A stretch of 27,891 bases of DNA, taken from NCBI GenBank assembly GCA_947252975.1, contig CAMXWX010000012.1:1-27891 (forward strand), given 5' to 3'. Positions 23,798-27,891 of this stretch are shown one piece after another. The notes below the pieces were generated by a model, which saw nothing but the letters and a program-made list of their open reading frames with translations, was not told the origin of the DNA and did no database searches. Position numbers and translations under genes: made by a program. Numbering within the stretch: position 1 is the first letter of the stretch; the number at the start of each line of letters is the position of its first letter. Source of the DNA: an uncultured Gardnerella sp. (GTDB lineage Bacteria > Actinomycetota > Actinomycetes > Actinomycetales > Bifidobacteriaceae).

Positions 23798-24970
23798 TTA
23801 GTGACGAGCCTTGCGAACAGCAGCACCCATGCCAGCGAGCATGGTGGCAGCCAAAGCGGTCAAAGTTACGCCAACACCAGTACCAGGCAACTTCTTACCG
23901 CCATCCTTCTTCTTCTCAACCACAGTGGTCTTAGCACCAGCAGCAGCACCATTAGCACCAGCCTGGCCTGGCTTAGCAGCACCTGGCTTGCCAGCATAGC
24001 CTGGCTTTACAGAACCTGGGGTAACGTGAGAAACACCTGGTACGTAGTTAGCTGCAACTGGCTCTAAGTCATCTGGCAAAGCGTAGCCAGCAACCAATCC
24101 GGCGTCCTTAGCCTTAGCAGCCTTGAATGCACCCTTGTAAGCAGCCCAAGCCTTCTTAGCACCAGTAAAGGCCTTAGTAAACTCGGTCTTAGCATCGTTG
24201 AAAGCCTTAACAGCGTCGGCCAAATCTTCCTTAGCGTCCTTAACAGCCTTCTCAAGCTGAGCAAGCTCAACCTTATCAGCCTTGGTAAGCTCGTCATGAG
24301 CAGTCTTGAAACTTGCAAGAGCAGCATTTGCGCCATCAAGCTTTGCCTGAGCAGCCTTGGCTTCAGCGTACGCAGCATCGTACTTGGCGTAAGCCTTCTC
24401 GAGCTTGCCATTAGCTTCGTCGAAATCAGCGCTGGTCTTTACCAAAGCAGCCTTAAGAGTGGACTCAGCTACTTCAGCTTTTGGTGCTTCTGGCTTGTAG
24501 TCGCGAAGAGCAGCCTGAGCAGTAGCCAAGGCAGCCTCAGCGGTATCTACAGCCTTCTGAGCATTAGCAGCATCAGCGGCTGTAGTCGTAACGGCAGTCT
24601 GCTTATCCAAGAACTTCTGAAGAGTGTTTCCCTCTTCTGTTGTCAAAGCAACAGAATCATCCTTAGCATATACATGGGTTGTTTGATCTTCCTTAGCGCC
24701 CTTTGGAGCACCAGCAGTCTTAGCTGCAGTCCAATCATTGGAAGCATCCGCAGCCTTCTTATCAGCCTCAGCCTTAGCAGTATTAGCCTTCTCAAGACCA
24801 GCTTCAGCGGTCTTAACATCAGCCTGAGCCTTCTCAAGACCAGTAAGTTCCTTTTCAGCTTCCTTCTTAGGAGCCTGAGCATCAGCAGCGAACACTGGGG
24901 TTGCCATTGCGAAGCCAGCAAGCAAAGTTGCGCCAGCAGCGAAAGCGGCGATAGCCTTCTTATTCATCAT
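23798..24970 (-). CDS. LPXTG-anchored Ala/Lys-rich coiled-coil surface protein
   Basis: A 390-residue cell-wall protein. It has a signal peptide (MMNKKAIAAFAAGATLLAGF, cleavage near VFA|AD), then about 280 residues rich in Ala, Lys, Glu and Asp with heptad-like spacing, predicted to be helical coiled coil. A Gly/Pro/Ala wall-spanning stretch (KPGYAGKPGAAKPGQAGANG) follows, and then a sortase signal LPGTG at 361-365, a hydrophobic segment and the basic tail RKARH. Start ATG 24970 has AAAGGAAA 4 nt upstream. It is likely an adhesin-like or spacer surface protein; the ligand is unknown. Expression is probably phase-variable through the G-tract promoter upstream. Confidence 0.9.
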   Translation of the reverse strand: MMNKKAIAAFAAGATLLAGFAMATPVFAADAQAPKKEAEKELTGLEKAQADVKTAEAGLEKANTAKAEADKKAADASNDWTAAKTAGAPKGAKEDQTTHVYAKDDSVALTTEEGNTLQKFLDKQTAVTTTAADAANAQKAVDTAEAALATAQAALRDYKPEAPKAEVAESTLKAALVKTSADFDEANGKLEKAYAKYDAAYAEAKAAQAKLDGANAALASFKTAHDELTKADKVELAQLEKAVKDAKEDLADAVKAFNDAKTEFTKAFTGAKKAWAAYKGAFKAAKAKDAGLVAGYALPDDLEPVAANYVPGVSHVTPGSVKPGYAGKPGAAKPGQAGANGAAAGAKTTVVEKKKDGGKKLPGTGVGVTLTALAATMLAGMGAAVRKARH

Positions 24971-25091
24971 TTTATTTCCTTTCTTCTTCTCCCCCACTCG
25001 CAAAGCGAACAAGTCGCAATGCGGCGAGGAAAATATAAAACGCGCGTTTACGCATTCCACCAACGGTTATCCACCGTGTGATGTTGCTATT

Positions 25092-25122
25092 AACATACCC
25101 CCCCCCCGTTTGAAAAAGTCAA
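25092..25122 (-). promoter_or_regulatory. Promoter with a G10 homopolymer in the -35/-10 spacer
   Basis: On the minus strand TTGACT (25117-25122) and TATGTT (25092-25097) are separated by 19 bp made of TTTTCAAAC and ten consecutive G (C on the plus strand, 25098-25107). It lies about 120 bp upstream of the LPXTG gene. Loss of one or two G would bring the spacer to the optimal 17-18 bp, so slippage should switch transcription. Confidence 0.75.
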
Positions 25123-25780
25123 GCCCCAGCCACACGTGCTAAACCGAAAAAAATGATGTTATACACAAACTAATCCACAATAAAGGCCACATTGCCGTAA
25201 AATTTGTGGATAAACAACACTTAAACCGTAAAAATACGCATTTCAAGGTTTTTGAAGAATTTTCCCAGCTTTTTTTAAGGAAAGACTTTCCGCGCGTGTC
25301 GCGCAACAAACAATCTTCCGGACTTTGTACCAAATTTGACCCAAAACACGTACAAACACCGGAAAAAACTTCCGCTTTTTGTACCACATTTGACCTAAAA
25401 CACGTACAAAGTCGGGAAATAACACGAGAATATCGCTCGCTTTGACTGCGCGACGACCTGCCTTTTCCGCTTTTTGTACCAAATTTGACCAAATTTGGTA
25501 CAAAAAGCGTCACATCGTGAGCGCAGCCTAAGCGCTCATGCAAGTCGTCGAGCACGCTTTGGAATCAAAAACCAATTTTTGTTTCTTCTTATCTATAAAA
25601 TCTTATAAAATGACGTTTATGCGCTGATGCATGCTAGTTTTGCTAGTTGTTAGATGTTTTATGGCTTGTGATTGATTTTGGGGAATAACCCTGATTGCTT
25701 GCGATTCATGGGTTTTGTTTTAGAAATGTAGTTTTTGTTGCATGGCGCTAGGTTTTACGTACATTTTTAGGAGGTGTCTT
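25123..25780. other. Repeat-rich divergent intergenic region
   Basis: About 660 bp with no credible gene. It contains three palindromic units (25316-25509), a GACGACCTGCC motif also seen near 2810 and 2932, and the promoter region of the ORF6N gene. TATAAAATCTTATAAAATG (25593-25611) is promoter-like. Confidence 0.6.
25316..25509. repeat. Three palindromic elements (TTCCG class)
   Basis: Unit A 25316-25364 and unit B 25370-25418 are each exactly 49 bp with a 5-bp spacer, opening TTCCG..TTTGTACC and closing GTACAAA...GGAA. Unit C (about 25465-25509) contains a perfect GTACCAAATTTG / CAAATTTGGTAC palindrome. They are related to 13003-13105. Confidence 0.85.
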
Positions 25781-26827
25781 ATGGTAGAGCAGAATAAAAA
25801 TTTAATTATCGCTGACTCTAAAAACGCGTCTGTTAAAACGATTAAAACAATTGAGTCTGCTAAAGCGATAATAGATGCTAAAGCGATAAAAGAGAGAATC
25901 TACAACATTCGCAATCAAAAAGTCATGCTTGATTTTGAGCTTGCTGAAATCTATGGGTATACTACAGCAAGATTCAACGAGCAGGTAAAAAATAACATAG
26001 AAAAATTTGATAACGACTTTATGTTTCAGCTAACTGCTGATGAGTTCAAAAACTTGATGTCGAAAAATTCTACATCAAGTTGGGGCGGTCGCAGAAAGTT
26101 GCCTTATGCTTTTACGGAGCAAGGTATTTATATGCTTATGACAGTGCTAAGAGGCGAACTTGCCACAATGCAGTCGAAAGCTCTTATTAGAACCTTTAAG
26201 CAAATGAAGGATTATATTGTTGAAAATAAGGATTTTATTGGCGCGAACGAGTTAGCGCAGCTGGCGATTCAAACAAGCCGGAATACTAAAGATATAGCGG
26301 AAATAAAATCTCAAATGGCAACGAAGGAAGATTTTAATAAGGTAATGGATAATTTTATTAATCCAGATTCGTATAAACATTTTCTTCTTATGGACGGTAA
26401 CAAAATAGAAGCGGATCTTGCGTATTGCAAAATATATAAGTCAGCTAAGAGAAGCATTTATGTTGTAGATAATTATATTGGTCTTAAAACGTTGGAATTA
26501 TTACGCTTTGCTGGTGAAGGTGTTGAAATTGTAGTTTTTAGTGATAATGCTAGGAATAAGAATATGCTTACGGAAAGTATGTTGAGCGATTTTGTAAGCG
26601 ATTATCCTAGTGTTGATTTGAAGTTTAAGACTGCTGGTAGGAAGTATCACGATAGGTATGTTGTTATAGATTATGGTACGGATGATGAGACTGTCTACCT
26701 TTGTGGCGCTTCGTCGAAAGATGCTGGCGGCAAAATCTCGACTATTATGCAAATAGAATCTTTTAATTTGTGCTTGTATCATGCGATGTTTGATGAGTTG
26801 TTAAAGAATCCCGAGTTGGAGTTCTAA
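25781..26827 (+). CDS. ORF6N-domain protein with a C-terminal PLD-like domain
   Basis: A 348-residue protein. Residues about 36-120 are an ORF6N (KilA/Bro-related) DNA-binding domain: IYNIRNQKVMLDFELAEIYG, then FMFQLTADEF, then LPYAFTEQGIYMLMTVL. A helical linker follows (about 125-210). The C-terminal part (about 220-340) resembles a phospholipase-D-like fold: AKRSIYVVDNYIGLKTLELL and then HDRYVVID, which matches H-x-K-x4-D with Arg for Lys, then CGASSKDAGGK. This architecture is known from ORF6N proteins of prophages and mobile elements; its role is unclear. ATG 25781 has AGGAGG 6 nt upstream. It stands alone with no phage genes nearby and is probably a relic of transfer. Confidence 0.85.
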   Translation: MVEQNKNLIIADSKNASVKTIKTIESAKAIIDAKAIKERIYNIRNQKVMLDFELAEIYGYTTARFNEQVKNNIEKFDNDFMFQLTADEFKNLMSKNSTSSWGGRRKLPYAFTEQGIYMLMTVLRGELATMQSKALIRTFKQMKDYIVENKDFIGANELAQLAIQTSRNTKDIAEIKSQMATKEDFNKVMDNFINPDSYKHFLLMDGNKIEADLAYCKIYKSAKRSIYVVDNYIGLKTLELLRFAGEGVEIVVFSDNARNKNMLTESMLSDFVSDYPSVDLKFKTAGRKYHDRYVVIDYGTDDETVYLCGASSKDAGGKISTIMQIESFNLCLYHAMFDELLKNPELEF

Positions 26828-26856
26828 GCGCGCGGGCAAGGCGCATGGCGCAATAC

Positions 26857-26914
26857 AAAAAAGCCCTCTCCGTGGTCCGCATGTAAAATACATTAAGCGT
26901 GGAGAGGTTCTGTT
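26857..26914 (-). ncRNA. Very short hairpin transcript candidate with own promoter
   Basis: On the minus strand TTGACT (26944-26949) and GAAAAT (26921-26926) are spaced by 17 bp. The predicted transcript of about 58 nt is a single long hairpin: CCTCTCC/GGAGAGG, then CGC/GCG, then ATGTA/TACAT, followed by CTTTTTTG. No ORF lies within or just downstream on that strand. It may be a tiny regulatory RNA, or just a terminator protecting the convergent ORF6N gene. Confidence 0.4.
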
Positions 26915-26971
26915 AATACGATTTTCCCATGGAATTTTTCAAGAGTCAATATAGACACGCCATATTTTAAG

Positions 26972-27051
26972 TACAAACACACTACGGTTTTGCGTGTTTA
27001 TGTAGTGCTTTTGTATCAAAAAACGCCGAAATTCGGTACAAACGCACTACA
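26972..27051. repeat. Palindromic elements (TGTAGTG class)
   Basis: TACAAACACACTAC (26972-26985), TGTAGTGCTTTTGTA (27001-27015) and TACAAACGCACTACA (27037-27051). The last two form a 51-bp element like those at 8692-8808; the first is an extra half. Confidence 0.8.
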
Positions 27052-27158
27052 AAAAATGAACAAAACATTGAACAAAAGTCAACATAAGCAACAAAAAGTG
27101 GGAAGCTGCTTGAGCGCTTAAAGCGTAGCGCTAAGGCAAGTCGTCGCGCAGAATACAG

Positions 27159-27246
27159 AAAACCCCCGCGCACCCACCAGAGGCCACTTACCCTTGCTGC
27201 ATTCCTGCCCTGGGGGGATTGGGTGACGTAGTGCCACGCGGAGGCT
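27159..27246 (-). ncRNA. ffs: Signal recognition particle RNA (small bacterial type, 4.5S)
   Basis: The minus strand carries the highly conserved SRP domain IV signature GGCAGGAATGCAGCAAGGG (about 27194-27212), with flanking arms that pair (CCGCGTGGCAC at the 5' end with GTGCGCGGGG at the 3' end). The RNA is about 88 nt and ends in a T run after GGGGG. TAATAT at 27253-27258 is a suitable -10. With Ffh it targets nascent membrane and secreted proteins to the membrane. Confidence 0.95.
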
Positions 27247-27440
27247 CTACCTATATTACACGATTTTGGATAAAAGTCGAATGCAAGTCGAGCGCAAGTC
27301 GCAAGCAACCAACGAAAAGCCAAGCGAATGCCTAACGCAAGTCAATCACAAGTCGGAAGCTTCCGAAGATGGAGCGCGCAACAAGACGCATAACTAGACA
27401 CAATCACAAGTCGCAAGCTTCCGCGCCGTTAGACACGCCG
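27247..27440. repeat. CAAGTCG-rich region with a 23-bp direct repeat
   Basis: CAATCACAAGTCGGAAGCTT plus CCG (27343-27365) recurs at 27401-27423 with one change (G to C), 58 bp apart. Several further GCAAGTCG copies lie between 27271 and 27300. It is the 3' flank of the inositol-phosphate synthase gene and also contains the SRP RNA promoter. Confidence 0.75.
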
Positions 27441-27891
27441 CTAAGCGCGCCACACGCTTTTACCGCTCTTCTTTGCATCCTCAACATCTGCATTAAGCTG
27501 CGATTCGTCTGCCTCAACATCTCCATTAATATAGCGCTCAACAAGCTCGCGCGCCTCACTATCTTCGTGCTGAACAGCTGGCGACTTCATAAAGTAAGAG
27601 CTAGGAGCCAAAATAGGGCCCGAAAGCTTGCGATCCAGCGCAATCTTCGCCGCGCGCACAGCGTCTATAACAATGCCTGCAGAATTAGGCGAATCCCACA
27701 CCTCAAGCTTGTACTCCAAGCTAAGCGGAACATCGCCAAAAGTGGTGCCCTCCAAGCGCACAAACGCAAACTTGCGGTCGTCAAGCCAAGCAACATAATC
27801 CGAAGGGCCAATGTGCACGTTGTGGTCATCCATATCGTGCGGAACAATCGAAGTAACCGCGCGCGTCTTAGAAATCTTCTTCGACTCAAGC
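27441..27891 (-). CDS. ino1: myo-Inositol-1-phosphate synthase, C-terminal part
   Basis: The frame is open to the right window edge; about 149 C-terminal residues are visible. [79 protein letters not shown] and [14 protein letters not shown] are hallmarks of the family, which converts glucose 6-phosphate to inositol 3-phosphate using NAD. In Actinobacteria this feeds inositol lipids and similar products. The tail after residue SPAVQ ([20 protein letters not shown]) is acidic. An internal ATG at 27833 is not the start. Confidence 0.95.
   Translation of the reverse strand, partial: LESKKISKTRAVTSIVPHDMDDHNVHIGPSDYVAWLDDRKFAFVRLEGTTFGDVPLSLEYKLEVWDSPNSAGIVIDAVRAAKIALDRKLSGPILAPSSYFMKSPAVQHEDSEARELVERYINGDVEADESQLNADVEDAKKSGKSVWRA

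Larger units (their letters stand above)
26828..27158. other. Intergenic region with a small RNA candidate and palindromic repeats
   Basis: There is no protein gene between the ORF6N gene and the SRP RNA. It contains the hairpin transcript at 26857-26914, three arms of the TGTAGTG palindrome class (26972-27051), and a GCGCTTAAAGCGTAGCGCTAAG segment (27114-27135, inverted arms) like those in the mosaics. Confidence 0.6.

Noticed and set aside
24296..25081. A 261-codon plus-strand ORF opposite the LPXTG gene
   Set aside because: It is the Ser/Leu-rich antisense shadow of an Ala/Lys-rich coding sequence, and has no ribosome-binding site.
26982..27323. A 113-codon minus-strand ORF over the SRP RNA
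   Set aside because: It runs through the SRP RNA gene and palindromic repeats; the RNA signature explains the conservation.

Overview
The window looks like a chromosomal segment of a low-GC member of the Bifidobacteriaceae, most likely Gardnerella. That is inferred from the protein flavour (C1-type PepC, C69 dipeptidase, an actinobacterial topoisomerase I with a Lys/Ala tail, an inositol-phosphate synthase), from AT-rich intergenic DNA, and from secreted and LPXTG surface proteins. No database search was run.

Layout. 1-690 is the N-terminal part of an oligopeptide-type ABC permease (minus), divergent from pepC (1155-2609, plus). 2610-3332 is non-coding: a terminator, palindromic repeats and a candidate small RNA. 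metG (minus) follows, then an overlapping plus-strand pair (AbiEi-like protein and a small variant-leucine-rich-repeat protein), rsmI (minus), an alpha/beta-hydrolase esterase (plus), and a minus-strand run of fhs, C69 dipeptidase and a PEBP/YbhB-like protein. After a repeat-rich gap come topA, tmk and holB, spaced as one operon (minus).

18.4-25.1 kb is an accessory cell-surface region, all on the minus strand: an LPXTG coiled-coil protein, a CAP/SCP-domain protein and a second secreted protein that share an acidic, Phe-rich 20-residue tandem repeat and C-terminal tail, and a PAP2 membrane phosphatase. The LPXTG gene appears to be driven by a promoter whose -35/-10 spacer contains a run of ten G, a classic layout for phase variation. 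The gap between the LPXTG and CAP genes holds a candidate structured RNA of about 200 nt ending in a strong terminator. The right end has an ORF6N-domain protein (plus), the small SRP RNA (minus) and the C-terminal part of myo-inositol-1-phosphate synthase (minus).

Two themes run through the intergenic DNA. One is a family of palindromic elements of about 49-52 bp, plus longer mosaics of hairpins; two mosaic copies differ by a base change that preserves pairing. The other is short direct tandem repeats in many of the leader regions. Both suggest expression tuning by repeat-length or structural change, which is inference.
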